Shown: one piece after another, positions 25,039 to 33,812 of the stretch
How the letters are laid out: every line of letters starts with the position of its first letter
How positions within the stretch are numbered: the first letter of the stretch is position 1
Source of the DNA: Delta-02 sp964513565
GTDB taxonomy: Bacteria > Desulfobacterota > Syntrophorhabdia > Syntrophorhabdales > Syntrophorhabdaceae
NCBI GenBank assembly: GCA_964513565.1
Contig: CAZENE010000016.1
Span: forward strand, 7,617-71,616
Direction of reading: 5' to 3'
Length of the DNA: 64,000 bases
Made by a program: the position numbers and the translations under genes
Notes under the pieces: generated by a model
Databases searched by the model: none
What the model was told of the DNA's origin: nothing
Seen by the model: the letters and a program-made list of their open reading frames with translations, nothing else

Positions 25039-26181
25039 ATGAAGGTTTTGGTCGTGGGTGGTACGGGGGGAATGGGCCAGGGGGTTGCGCGGGACCTCAT
25101 AAAGCAGGAACGGATCGAGACGGTGACGCTCGGCGATATCAATATCGAACCCGGCAGGGTGCAGGAAAAACTGAAGGCAAGTCCGAAGGTATCCCTGGCA
25201 AGGATCGATGTGAACGATCACGCCGGTTTGGTCGCCGCGATCAAGGCGGCGGATGTGGTCGTCAACTGTGCCGGGCCGTTTTATAAAACCGCTGTGGCTG
25301 TTGCACGGGCTGCCGTCGAGGCAAAGGTCAACTACATCGATATCTGCGACGATTACGAAGCTGCCCAGATACTCTTTGCGTCCGACATCGACGGGGCGGC
25401 GAGGGAGGCCGGGATAACGGTCCTCACCGGGATGGGGTCTGACCCCGGGACGAACAATGTCCTGGTCAAATGGTATGCGGACAGGCTAGACCGGGTCGAT
25501 GAGATATATCTCTACTGGGTAGTATCCATTGCGGAGCTTGCCGGTGCGGCCTGGGACCATAGCCTTCACATGGTGCTTGGAAAGATACCCCAGTATATGG
25601 ATGGTAGACTGGTTGATGTGGAGGGCGGCGGCGGCGAGGAAATAGAACATTTTCTCGAACCCCTCGGTGAATGCCTCATCAGCTACGTAGGGCATCCCCA
25701 GCCAATCACGATACCCAGGTATATACGGGGTGTAAAAACCGTTGTTATCAAGGGGGCTCTGATACCCTTGTGGGTCGACAAGCTGATTAAGGAGCAAAAA
25801 GCGATGGGCCTTCTCGATAATGAACCGGTTGATATTAAAGGAAACACGGTTGTACCGTATGACCTTGCGCTGAAGCTATGGGACACGATACCGAAAGACC
25901 GGGATAACGGCCCTGCCGCGTCCGGCTTAAAGGTTATCGTAAAGGGTGAAAGACAGGGGAAGCAGGTGACGTATACCGCGGACATTGTGGGCAGGATGGC
26001 ACCGGGAACCGGGCTTCCGGCCTCGATCGCCGCTCTGATGATGGACGCCGGTGAAGTGACCGCAAAAGGCGTTGTCGCCCCGGAAGGCTGTATAGATCCT
26101 GACAGGTTCCTTTCGGAATTACTGAAGCGCGGAGCACGGATACACCAGACCGAGACGATACGGTCCATGTTCGCATTGTAA
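25039..26181 (+). CDS. Saccharopine-dehydrogenase-family oxidoreductase
   Basis: A protein of 380 residues. The N-terminal Rossmann motif is VLVVGGTGGMGQGVARDL, followed by DVVVNCAGPFYKTAVAVARA and NYIDICDDYEAA, typical of the saccharopine/lysine-6-dehydrogenase group, which reduce or oxidise C-N bonds with NAD(P). ATG at 25039 with AAGGAGGG upstream. It shares the family with the carboxyspermidine dehydrogenase at 50907 but is clearly a different subgroup. Its substrate is unknown. Together with the aminomutase-like gene next to it, it suggests handling of an amino group within the pathway of this operon. Confidence 0.85.
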   Translation: MKVLVVGGTGGMGQGVARDLIKQERIETVTLGDINIEPGRVQEKLKASPKVSLARIDVNDHAGLVAAIKAADVVVNCAGPFYKTAVAVARAAVEAKVNYIDICDDYEAAQILFASDIDGAAREAGITVLTGMGSDPGTNNVLVKWYADRLDRVDEIYLYWVVSIAELAGAAWDHSLHMVLGKIPQYMDGRLVDVEGGGGEEIEHFLEPLGECLISYVGHPQPITIPRYIRGVKTVVIKGALIPLWVDKLIKEQKAMGLLDNEPVDIKGNTVVPYDLALKLWDTIPKDRDNGPAASGLKVIVKGERQGKQVTYTADIVGRMAPGTGLPASIAALMMDAGEVTAKGVVAPEGCIDPDRFLSELLKRGARIHQTETIRSMFAL

Positions 26182-26214
26182 GCCCGTCAAAGGGTTTCAA
26201 TTAAGGAGGACGAT

Positions 26215-27474
26215 ATGAAAGAGGTCCCGAAGCTGAACATCACGAAAAGCCTGGCGCTTTTTGAAGAGGCAAAGACCCTGGTCCCCGGCGGGGTCCTCGG
26301 CGCACGCAAACCCGGCGATTTCATCATGGGGGAATACCCGATCTTTCTCGAATACGGGAAAGGGGCCCGCCTGATCGATGTCGACGGGAACGAGTTCATC
26401 GATTATCTGTGCGGTTACGGGCCCATCATTCTCGGATACAGGGAGGATGAGGTCGATGATGCCGTATTTCGGCAGATAAAAGAGAAGGGTTTTTGCTTCA
26501 CGCTTACCCAGCCGTACCAGAACGAGCTGGCAAAAAAACTCAATGCCCTCGTGCCTTCGGCCGAACTGAGCATTTTCCTGAAGACAGGGTCCGATGCAAC
26601 GACAGCGGCGATCCGTATCGCACGCGCGTACACCGGCCGTATTAAGGTAATGCGTTGCGGATATCACGGGTGGCACGACTGGTGCGTGGAGATGAAGGGG
26701 GGGATCCCGGAAAAATTTTATGAGGACGTCTTTGAATTTCATTACAACGACCTCGATACGCTCGAAGACCTTATGAAAAAGCACGGCGACCAGACAGCCG
26801 CCATTATCATGACGCCCTTCGGTCACCCTCTCCATCAGAAAATGCAGGAACCAAAACCGGGATTCCTTGAGGGCGTGCGAAAATTGGCCGACAAATACGG
26901 CTCGGTCCTGGTGTTTGACGAGGTTCGCACATGTTTCCGCTTAAGGATGGGCGGTGCCCAGGAGCTTTACGGGGTTGCTCCCGACCTGACCGTGCTCGGC
27001 AAAGGGATGGCGAACGGCTGGGCTATCAGCGTTGTGACGGGCAAGAAGGATGTTATGATGGCCGCGGCGTCGAAGCTCTTTATCTCGTCGACATTCTTTC
27101 CTAACAGTGACGGATATATTGCGGCGTTAAAGACCATAGAGATCATGCAGCGTGAACAGGTCATCGATAATATATGGGCCAAGGGCAACAGGCTTCTCGA
27201 AAAGATCCGCGCCATTATCGACAAATACCCCGAGGCCGGAGCGGAATTGAGCGGCGTCGCACCCATGTTCATTATCACATTCACAAAGGGCGACCCGGCA
27301 ACCCAGAGAGACCGCCGGACGGAGTTTTATACCCAGCTCATACGCAGGGGGTTCTTCTTTACGCCCCATCATCACGCTTATATCAGCTTCAGGCATTCTG
27401 AAGAGGAGCTGAATCTTACGGCGGCGGCCATCGATGAATCGATGGCGTATATCAGTGAGAAATCAAAGGGGTAG
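26215..27474 (+). CDS. Class III aminotransferase, glutamate-1-semialdehyde aminomutase-like
   Basis: A protein of 419 residues with the fold-type I PLP pattern of class III aminotransferases. LIDVDGNEFIDYLCGYGPIILGY is the usual N-terminal stretch (partly, residues 45-67), FLKTGSDATTAAIRIAR the phosphate site, and VLVFDEVRTCFRL the Asp that pairs with the pyridine nitrogen. The Schiff-base lysine lies in VLGKGMANGWAIS. It is closest in pattern to glutamate-1-semialdehyde 2,1-aminomutase. Position inside a catabolic operon makes a haem-synthesis role unlikely; it may transaminate or shift an amino group of a pathway intermediate. AAGGAGGACG precedes the ATG. Confidence 0.85.
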   Translation: MKEVPKLNITKSLALFEEAKTLVPGGVLGARKPGDFIMGEYPIFLEYGKGARLIDVDGNEFIDYLCGYGPIILGYREDEVDDAVFRQIKEKGFCFTLTQPYQNELAKKLNALVPSAELSIFLKTGSDATTAAIRIARAYTGRIKVMRCGYHGWHDWCVEMKGGIPEKFYEDVFEFHYNDLDTLEDLMKKHGDQTAAIIMTPFGHPLHQKMQEPKPGFLEGVRKLADKYGSVLVFDEVRTCFRLRMGGAQELYGVAPDLTVLGKGMANGWAISVVTGKKDVMMAAASKLFISSTFFPNSDGYIAALKTIEIMQREQVIDNIWAKGNRLLEKIRAIIDKYPEAGAELSGVAPMFIITFTKGDPATQRDRRTEFYTQLIRRGFFFTPHHHAYISFRHSEEELNLTAAAIDESMAYISEKSKG

Positions 27475-27483
27475 GGGGTATCA

Positions 27484-29760
27484 ATGGAGAACGAACTCAA
27501 CATAGTTGGAAAGAGGGTCGTGCGCAGTGATTCCCTCGCCAAGGTCACCGGCGAGGCACGTTATACCGCCGACCTCAAGTTCCCAAACATGCTTGTGGCG
27601 AAGGTTTTGAGAAGCCCGTACCCGCATGCGAACATCCTTAAAATTGACTGTTCGAAGGCCCTTCGGGTTCCCGGGGTCAAGGCTGCCGTGAGCGGTTTCG
27701 ATTCGTACGGCGTGAAATGGGGGGTTTTCCGTTACACGCAGGACCATGCCATGCTCCATACCGACAAGGTCCGCTATATCGGGGAAGATGTCGCGGCGGT
27801 GGCGGCGGTGGACGAAGAGACAGCGCTTGAGGCCCTGTCGCTCATCAAGGTCGATTACGAACCCCTGCCCGCGGTTTATGACCCGTTCGAATCGATGCAA
27901 GACGGCGCCCCCCAGATCCATAACGAATATAAGAACAATATCAATATCCACATCAATATCGATGTCGGTGAGGTCGACAAGGCCATCCAGAAGGCTTTCC
28001 TCGTTCGCGAGGACACCTTCAAGGCGGCGGGAGAGGCGTACGCGATGATGGAGCCGTACGCTGTCGTTGCCGTGTACGAGAGTGGCTACCTCGACCTGTA
28101 TATGCCCAATGCGGGGCCCCACGTCCGGGCAAAGGCCCTCTCGAACATGCTGAAGCTGCCGCTCAACAAGGTGCGTATCCGTCATATTAACTCGGGCGGC
28201 GCGTTCGGCGGCCGTTCCGAAGTGGCGCCGGGAGACCTTGTCGCTTCGCTTCTCGCGATGAAGTCCGGCCGGCCGGTAAAGCTCGTCCTGTCGCGCGAGG
28301 AGAACGCGACCGCTTCACGGCAGGTTCATGACATAGTTGCCACGATAAAGACCGGTATGAAGAAGGACGGCACGATCCTTGCCAAGGATTACAAGGTCGT
28401 TTACGATGGCGGGGCATACAGCTCGACCGGCCCGATAGCGACGTCGATCCCCTTTTATGTCTACGAAGAATGCTACCGTTTCCCGAACGTTCGCTACAAT
28501 GGCTACAGGGTATTTACGAACAAGGGTATCCGCGGGATGTACGGATGCCACGGGCGGGCCTTTCTCGCGGGGAATGAGTCGCAAATGGACCTGATGGCCA
28601 AAGAGCTGGGGCTCGATCCTGTTGATGTCAGGCTCAAAAACGGCCTCAAACCCGGCGAGGTAACCGCGACAAAGTCGAAGATAACGAGCTGCGGCCTGAA
28701 AGAAACGATCCTTGAGGCATCCGAAAAGACCAATTTCAGGAAAAGGTGGGCGAAACCGTCGAAGCGCAAGGGCATCGGCATGGGGTGTGTGGCGATCATG
28801 TGCGGCTTTCCCATGGGTTTCCGCTCGGGGTCCTCAGCGTATGTCAAGATAAACGACGACGGACAGGTAACTCTTGTCACCGGCCTTGTCGATAACGGCC
28901 AGGGCAATGAATCGATGGTTGTCCAGGTTGCCTCCGAGGTCCTCGGCGTGCCGATGGAAGATATCAACCTCGTCTGCGCCGACACGGAAGTGACAAACCT
29001 TGATCCCGGTGCATACTCGCAGGCGGCCGCCTTTGTAGGGGCGAACGCAGTCCGGGTCGCATGCGAGAATGCGCGCAAGAAGATCGTTGCCATAGCGGCG
29101 GAAAAACTCGGCATCCGGGAATCCGACGTGGGGCTCAAGGACCGCGCGGCGCACTCCATAAAACATCCCGATAAGAAGATGCCGATATCTTGGGTCGTGC
29201 GCGAGGCATTTTTCAGGGGCAAGCCGATCGTCGCCACGGGCTCGTTCTTCCCGAATATAGATTTCGAGAGGGAATGGGTCACGCGGCCGTGGGGCCAGAT
29301 GGCGGGGACATTCTCATTCGGCACATCGGTGGCCGAGATCGAGATCGACCGGGAAACAGGCAAGATCAGGATGCCGAAATTCACATCGGCCCATGACTGC
29401 GGCCGCCCGATAAACCCGATGGCTGTCGAGGGGCAGATGGAGGGTTCGATACAGCAGGCGGGCGTGGCGGCACTTATCGAGGGGAATCTCTGGGACAGGG
29501 GTCACCTCCTTAATCCGAACCTCCTCGAATACAAGGTGCCGCTCGCGTGCGACATGCCCGAGATGGACACGATCATCGTCAGTTCGCGAGACCCAGCGGG
29601 ACCTTTCGGGGCAAAGGAGGGCGGCCTCACGGTTCGCATGAACGCATATAGCGCAGTTGCCTGCGCCCTGACAAACGCCACGGGCGAACTTTTTACCGAA
29701 CTGCCGCTCACTCCGGATAAAGTGTTGACCATCCTGGAACGCAAAAAGGGGGTGAAATGA
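27484..29760 (+). CDS. Mo hydroxylase II, molybdopterin subunit (HcrA-like)
   Basis: A protein of 758 residues of the xanthine-oxidase family. Cofactor stretches are NSGGAFGGRSEVAPGD, RGMYGCHGRAFLAG and GLVDNGQGNESMVVQ. The C-terminal stretch GPFGAKEGGLTVRMNAYSA aligns with GPYGAKGIGEPGL of Mo hydroxylase I, so Leu715 replaces the usual catalytic Glu. The subunit order here is Mo, FAD, FeS, unlike the first enzyme. The FAD subunit (29757) carries the 4Fe-4S insert of 4-hydroxybenzoyl-CoA reductase, which points to a reductase acting on an aryl-CoA ester. The missing Glu makes the chemistry uncertain. The ATG follows GTAGGGGGT. Confidence 0.88.
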   Translation: MENELNIVGKRVVRSDSLAKVTGEARYTADLKFPNMLVAKVLRSPYPHANILKIDCSKALRVPGVKAAVSGFDSYGVKWGVFRYTQDHAMLHTDKVRYIGEDVAAVAAVDEETALEALSLIKVDYEPLPAVYDPFESMQDGAPQIHNEYKNNINIHINIDVGEVDKAIQKAFLVREDTFKAAGEAYAMMEPYAVVAVYESGYLDLYMPNAGPHVRAKALSNMLKLPLNKVRIRHINSGGAFGGRSEVAPGDLVASLLAMKSGRPVKLVLSREENATASRQVHDIVATIKTGMKKDGTILAKDYKVVYDGGAYSSTGPIATSIPFYVYEECYRFPNVRYNGYRVFTNKGIRGMYGCHGRAFLAGNESQMDLMAKELGLDPVDVRLKNGLKPGEVTATKSKITSCGLKETILEASEKTNFRKRWAKPSKRKGIGMGCVAIMCGFPMGFRSGSSAYVKINDDGQVTLVTGLVDNGQGNESMVVQVASEVLGVPMEDINLVCADTEVTNLDPGAYSQAAAFVGANAVRVACENARKKIVAIAAEKLGIRESDVGLKDRAAHSIKHPDKKMPISWVVREAFFRGKPIVATGSFFPNIDFEREWVTRPWGQMAGTFSFGTSVAEIEIDRETGKIRMPKFTSAHDCGRPINPMAVEGQMEGSIQQAGVAALIEGNLWDRGHLLNPNLLEYKVPLACDMPEMDTIIVSSRDPAGPFGAKEGGLTVRMNAYSAVACALTNATGELFTELPLTPDKVLTILERKKGVK

Positions 29761-30698
29761 TGATCCTGCCCAAATTTGGATACAAGAAAGCCAGGGACGT
29801 TGCCGAAGCGGTAAAACTTTACCAGGGTCGGAAAGGAAAGACGGTATACCTTGCGGGCGGTACCGCTCTCATACCGCTTATCAAGCAGAGACTGTCGACT
29901 CCGTCGGCTGTGATCGATCTCAAGGGAATCGACGAGTTGAGATCTGTTGCCGGCAAGGACGGATGGGTGGAGATCGGAGCAAATGTGACGCTGTATGATC
30001 TCAAAAACAACCCGCTTATCCGTGATAATTTCCCCGCGCTTTACGAGTCTCTCGACGCCACGGCCTGCGAGACCCTGCAGATGCGCGGTACGATCGGCGG
30101 GAATATCCTGCAGGACACCCGGTGTCTTGAATACAACCAGTCGCTCGAGTGGAGGACCGCGCGGGGTTTTTGCATAAGATCGGGCGGAAAGGAATGCAAT
30201 GTCGTAAAAGGGTCAAAGATATGTTTTGCCAATTATTGCAGCGACAACGCACCTGCGCTTTTGACGCTCGGTGCCGAAGCAAAGCTGGAGGGGCCAAAAG
30301 GGGAGAGGGTGATCAAGCTTACCGGCCTTTATACCGGTGACAGTTTCAAGCCCTTTGTCATCGCTGCAGGAGAGATCCTGACACAGATACGCATACCTAC
30401 AAAAAAGACCAAGGGAGCTTACGAGAAATTACGGGTCAGAGAATCCATGGACTACCCGTTGGTCGGCGTCGCCGTGTCCGCCGCCGGGGCAGGCACGAAA
30501 ATATGCGTCACAGGGATTGGTCTTCAACCCAGGTTGTACGAGCTCAAAGCGGGGGCCGGGGTCGGGGAGGTGGCTGATAAGGCGTCGAGCGATGCGAAGC
30601 CGGTCGCAAACGCGGTCGTTTCGCCGGCATACCGGAAAAAAATGGTCGGTGTCCTGATAAAGAGGGCATTAAAACGGGCTTTCGGGGAGGTCAAATGA
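29757..30698 (+). CDS. Mo hydroxylase II, FAD subunit with 4Fe-4S insert (HcrB-like)
   Basis: A protein of 313 residues (312 from the second Met). FAD sites are VYLAGGTALIPLI and MRGTIGGNILQ. Right after the second comes a cysteine-rich insert: Cys123, Cys139, Cys147 and Cys156, spaced 16, 8 and 9 residues apart. The same spacing is found for the four cysteines that bind the extra 4Fe-4S cluster in the beta subunit of 4-hydroxybenzoyl-CoA reductase (Cys122, 138, 146, 155); the CoxM subunit at 19314 has no such insert. The extra cluster lets these enzymes take low-potential electrons from ferredoxin and run reductively. Start overlaps the large-subunit stop by 4 bp. Confidence 0.9.
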   Translation: MMILPKFGYKKARDVAEAVKLYQGRKGKTVYLAGGTALIPLIKQRLSTPSAVIDLKGIDELRSVAGKDGWVEIGANVTLYDLKNNPLIRDNFPALYESLDATACETLQMRGTIGGNILQDTRCLEYNQSLEWRTARGFCIRSGGKECNVVKGSKICFANYCSDNAPALLTLGAEAKLEGPKGERVIKLTGLYTGDSFKPFVIAAGEILTQIRIPTKKTKGAYEKLRVRESMDYPLVGVAVSAAGAGTKICVTGIGLQPRLYELKAGAGVGEVADKASSDAKPVANAVVSPAYRKKMVGVLIKRALKRAFGEVK

Positions 30699-31165
30699 TG
30701 AAAACCACACGTGTCACCTTTGATATCAACCGCGAAAAAGTAAGCTTCGATGTGCGGCCGTACGAAACCCTTCTCGAAATCTTGCGGGAGCGCCTCTCCC
30801 TGACCGGGGCCAAAGAGGCGTGCGGGATGGGCTCCTGCGGGGCGTGCACCGTTATCATGAACGGGTTGCCCGTGAGGTCTTGCCTTGTCCTCGCCCCGGA
30901 GGCGGACGGAGCCGTGATAACAACGATCGAGGGATTGAAAGAGAACGGTAAGCTCCATCCGCTTCAGCAGGCATTCATGGAAAAGGGAGCGGTTCAGTGC
31001 GGTTTCTGTACTTCCGGCATGATCATGACCGCAAAAGCTCTTCTTGACCGCAACACGAAACCGACGAAAAAGGAAATCGTCAATACAATATCGTCAAATA
31101 TCTGCCGGTGCACAGGGTACAAGAAGATAATCGAGGCTGTAGAAGACGCCTCGAAAAAAATGTAA
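30695..31165 (+). CDS. Mo hydroxylase II, 2Fe-2S subunit (HcrC-like)
   Basis: A protein of 156 residues with two 2Fe-2S motifs, ACGMGSCGACTVIMNG and QCGFCTSGMIMTAKALL with NICRCTGY. It overlaps the FAD-subunit gene by 4 bp and completes the heterotrimer. It is clearly paralogous to the subunit at 20304. The gene ends with TAA directly followed by heptamer repeats (31165-31185). Confidence 0.92.
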   Translation: MMKTTRVTFDINREKVSFDVRPYETLLEILRERLSLTGAKEACGMGSCGACTVIMNGLPVRSCLVLAPEADGAVITTIEGLKENGKLHPLQQAFMEKGAVQCGFCTSGMIMTAKALLDRNTKPTKKEIVNTISSNICRCTGYKKIIEAVEDASKKM

Positions 31166-31185
31166 ATCGTGAATCGTTAGGCGTT
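31165..31185. repeat. Degenerate heptamer repeat (AATCGTG/AATCGTT/AGGCGTT)
   Basis: Three 7-base units with drifting sequence begin in the stop codon of the preceding gene. They are related to the AATCGTA repeats at 46981, 53476 and (reverse strand) 35232. Confidence 0.6.
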
Positions 31186-31332
31186 CAGGCGCTTGACACC
31201 GGAATGTCGAACCATGAGAGGATATCTTGAGGTAGGGCCCGTTATCCCTTTATTTATCGATAAGTTAAAAGGGCTTTTCGTTTTTCGGAAGCATGGTTAT
31301 ATTACTATGATGCAGCTTCGGAGGTGCCGGAG

Positions 31333-31626
31333 ATGGAGATAAAAATCAGGGTCGATTCCAACCTCAGGATCAAAAATGTTTTTGAGCCTCCGTTCGACGT
31401 CGAGTTGAAAGATAATGAAAACACATTGAAAGACGTTCTTGGAAAGCTCGCGGAAAAATACCCGTATCTTAGATTTGTCGAGAAGGGTGAAATGGGTGAT
31501 GACCTGCATCATCTCTATCTCAACGGAGAAAACCATTTTTCATTTCCGGAAGGTCTCAAGAAGAAGGTGAACGAGGGCGATACTGTTCGCGTCGAAGCCT
31601 ACATGGATCCTCTGGCCGGGGGATAA
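31333..31626 (+). CDS. MoaD/ThiS-family sulfur carrier
   Basis: A protein of 97 residues with a ubiquitin-like fold pattern, ending YMDPLAGG. The C-terminal Gly-Gly is the site of adenylation and thiocarboxylation in MoaD/ThiS proteins. GGAGG at 31320-31324 favours the ATG at 31333 over a GTG at 31324. It lies about 170 bp after Mo hydroxylase II and may be the last gene of the operon. It probably gives sulfur for the molybdopterin dithiolene or a related metal cofactor. An E1-like activating enzyme is encoded at 46189, and a cysteine desulfurase at 23295. Confidence 0.85.
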   Translation: MEIKIRVDSNLRIKNVFEPPFDVELKDNENTLKDVLGKLAEKYPYLRFVEKGEMGDDLHHLYLNGENHFSFPEGLKKKVNEGDTVRVEAYMDPLAGG

Positions 31627-31672
31627 GGAGAGGCGGTTCCACGTTCTACGTAAAAAATACATATTTTGATAG

Positions 31673-32470
31673 TTATTTGACGGTTGCTGTCCCGCCAAGC
31701 CATTTTTGGGCTGTGCGGTGGATGGTGCCGTCCTTCTTCATATTTTCGAGTAACCTATCGACGGCATTACGCAAGGCAATGTCATTTTTGCGGAAACCAA
31801 CGCCATAAAGCTCTTTCCCAAAATTATCATCGAGCACCGCGAATACATCAGGTCTTTTTGTCATGGTATAGCGGGCGATCACCTCATCCATCACGACCGC
31901 GTCGATCAGTCCGGATTCAAGGTCTTTAAGAGCAAGCTGATTATTTCTGTACGCAGTTAGATCTTTCAGGGAATTGATCACCGCGGGATCGGAAACGATC
32001 CATTTCTCGCTCGATGAACCTCGCTGGAAGCCGATCTTTTTTTGCTTGAGATCGCTCTTACCGGAAATACCCGACCCTTTTTTTACAACGATGACCTGGC
32101 GGCTCTCGAGATAGGGCTTCGAAAAGAGCATCTGGTTCTCCCGTTCAGGAAGGATCGATAAGCCGCTCCATATGATGTCGACGTCGCCTGTATTTAAACG
32201 GGGGATCGTCTTGTTCCAGGGTATGGGCCTGAATTCGGTCTTGAGCCCGAGGTGTTGAGCCGCCTTCCGGGCAAGATCGATATCGAGGCCGATAATTTCC
32301 TTCGTATTGCTGTCTCTGAACGCCATGGGCGGAAATGCATCGTCGATACCGATTATTATGACCCCTCTTTTCCTGATCTCGTCGAGGGACCGGTCGGTAT
32401 CCTGTCCCGATGCGGCGGCGCTCAGAACAAGGCACGACAATAACACGGTCACTAAAGTGATCATTCTCAT
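31673..32470 (-). CDS. Periplasmic amino-acid-type ABC substrate-binding protein
   Basis: A protein of 265 residues with an N-terminal signal peptide (hydrophobic residues 3-20, cleavage near AAASGQ). The mature sequence has the SBP family 3 pattern: RGVIIIGIDDAFPPMAFRD, IIGLDIDLARKAAQHLG and GDVDIIWSGLSILPERE. Such proteins bind polar amino acids or related acids. No permease or ATPase gene lies beside it, so it either feeds a transporter elsewhere or is a stand-alone sensor. It converges with the MoaD-like gene. Confidence 0.87.
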   Translation of the reverse strand: MRMITLVTVLLSCLVLSAAASGQDTDRSLDEIRKRGVIIIGIDDAFPPMAFRDSNTKEIIGLDIDLARKAAQHLGLKTEFRPIPWNKTIPRLNTGDVDIIWSGLSILPERENQMLFSKPYLESRQVIVVKKGSGISGKSDLKQKKIGFQRGSSSEKWIVSDPAVINSLKDLTAYRNNQLALKDLESGLIDAVVMDEVIARYTMTKRPDVFAVLDDNFGKELYGVGFRKNDIALRNAVDRLLENMKKDGTIHRTAQKWLGGTATVK

Positions 32471-32598
32471 GGCAGGTCCCCCTTTTTTCGATCCTTACGA
32501 GTATTTATGATGGGTTCATTATATCCGACATAAAAGATCATTGCAATGAACTACCCTTATTGTCATTTGAGCGCCGGATAACGATAATTAGAACAGCC

Positions 32599-33651
32599 AT
32601 GAAAACAGAGGGCATGATCCAAATAGACGGTTCCATGGGAGAGGGCGGGGGCCAGATCGTCAGGACATCCCTGGCCCTTTCAATGATCACCGGAAGGCCT
32701 CTGCATATCATGAATATTCGTCTTCGGCGAGGCAGGCCGGCGATCCGGAAGCAGCATCTTGCCGCCATACTTGCGGCCCGGAAGATCTCATCGGCGGTGG
32801 TTGAGGGCGCACGGGTAGGCTCGTCTGAGCTGTATTTTACACCGGGTGAAACGATCGGAGGGACTTACGAGTTTTCCATCGGGTCCGCAGGAAGCGCAAC
32901 GCTTGTACTGCAGACGGTTTTACCCCCTCTCATGCTGGCGAAACACTCTTCGTTTATCACCGTTGAAGGCGGAACGCACAATATCTGGGCGCCGCCCGTC
33001 GATTTTTTGAATAAGGTCTTTCTCCCCCTTATCCGGCGCATGGGTCCTTCGGTTGACCTCAACCTCGTACGGTATGGCTTCTACCCCGCGGGAGGAGGGC
33101 TGGTCAACATGGCCATCGGCCCGGTCCCGGCTTTAAGGCCGATCCACCTCGACGAACGTGGCAGGATAGAGAGAATTAAAGCGACCGCGTTGGTCGCCGG
33201 GCTGCCGGAAAGCATAGGCTACCGGGAGGTCAAAGTAGTTGGGGCCGAACTCGGCAAGGATGTCGAGGTGTCTGTCGAAGAGGTCGAAAGCCGCGGCCCC
33301 GGTAATGTCCTGCTTATCGAAACCATATGCGGCCATGTGACAGAACTTATCACGTCTTTTGGTAAACGAGGCTTTCCGGCCGAGAAGGTGGCGGCGGAGG
33401 CGGCGGCCCAGGCGCGACACTATCTCAGATCAGGCGTCCCCGTAGGTATGCATCTTGCCGATCAGCTCGTTCTGCCCTTATCGGTTGCAGGAGGCGGGTC
33501 CTTTACGACAGTCGCTCCTACCGAGCATATGCGGACGAATATCGAGGTGATCAGGAGATTTCTGCCGGTGGACATACAGGTGGACCGGCAAGATGAAAGC
33601 GCCTGGAGGGTCTCGATCCACGAACGGCAAAGCGTCCCGGAAAAACACTGA
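32599..33651 (+). CDS. rtcA: RNA 3'-terminal phosphate cyclase
   Basis: A protein of 350 residues of the RtcA family, which converts RNA 3'-phosphates to 2',3'-cyclic phosphates using ATP. The family start IQIDGSMGEGGGQIVRTSLA is near the N-terminus. The nucleophilic histidine lies in GMHLADQLVLPL near residue 300. The start is uncertain: ATG at 32599 or at 32614; neither has a good ribosome site, and 32560 (TTG) is unlikely. No rtcB ligase or rtcR regulator is adjacent. It diverges from the binding-protein gene and has no evident link to its neighbours. Confidence 0.9.
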   Translation: MKTEGMIQIDGSMGEGGGQIVRTSLALSMITGRPLHIMNIRLRRGRPAIRKQHLAAILAARKISSAVVEGARVGSSELYFTPGETIGGTYEFSIGSAGSATLVLQTVLPPLMLAKHSSFITVEGGTHNIWAPPVDFLNKVFLPLIRRMGPSVDLNLVRYGFYPAGGGLVNMAIGPVPALRPIHLDERGRIERIKATALVAGLPESIGYREVKVVGAELGKDVEVSVEEVESRGPGNVLLIETICGHVTELITSFGKRGFPAEKVAAEAAAQARHYLRSGVPVGMHLADQLVLPLSVAGGGSFTTVAPTEHMRTNIEVIRRFLPVDIQVDRQDESAWRVSIHERQSVPEKH

Positions 33652-33812
33652 TCATGCGCCTGCGCTTTGCGGCCGGTCTGTATCGTGTAATACCCGATCA
33701 TTACGGTGTCGTCGATAAATAACCTCAAGATTATTGTTTGCCCGGTGACAGACGGCCGCAAGAAATACGGGATATTCTGTTGTTGAAGACGATCAAAGGG
33801 GGTTTGCTTAAA

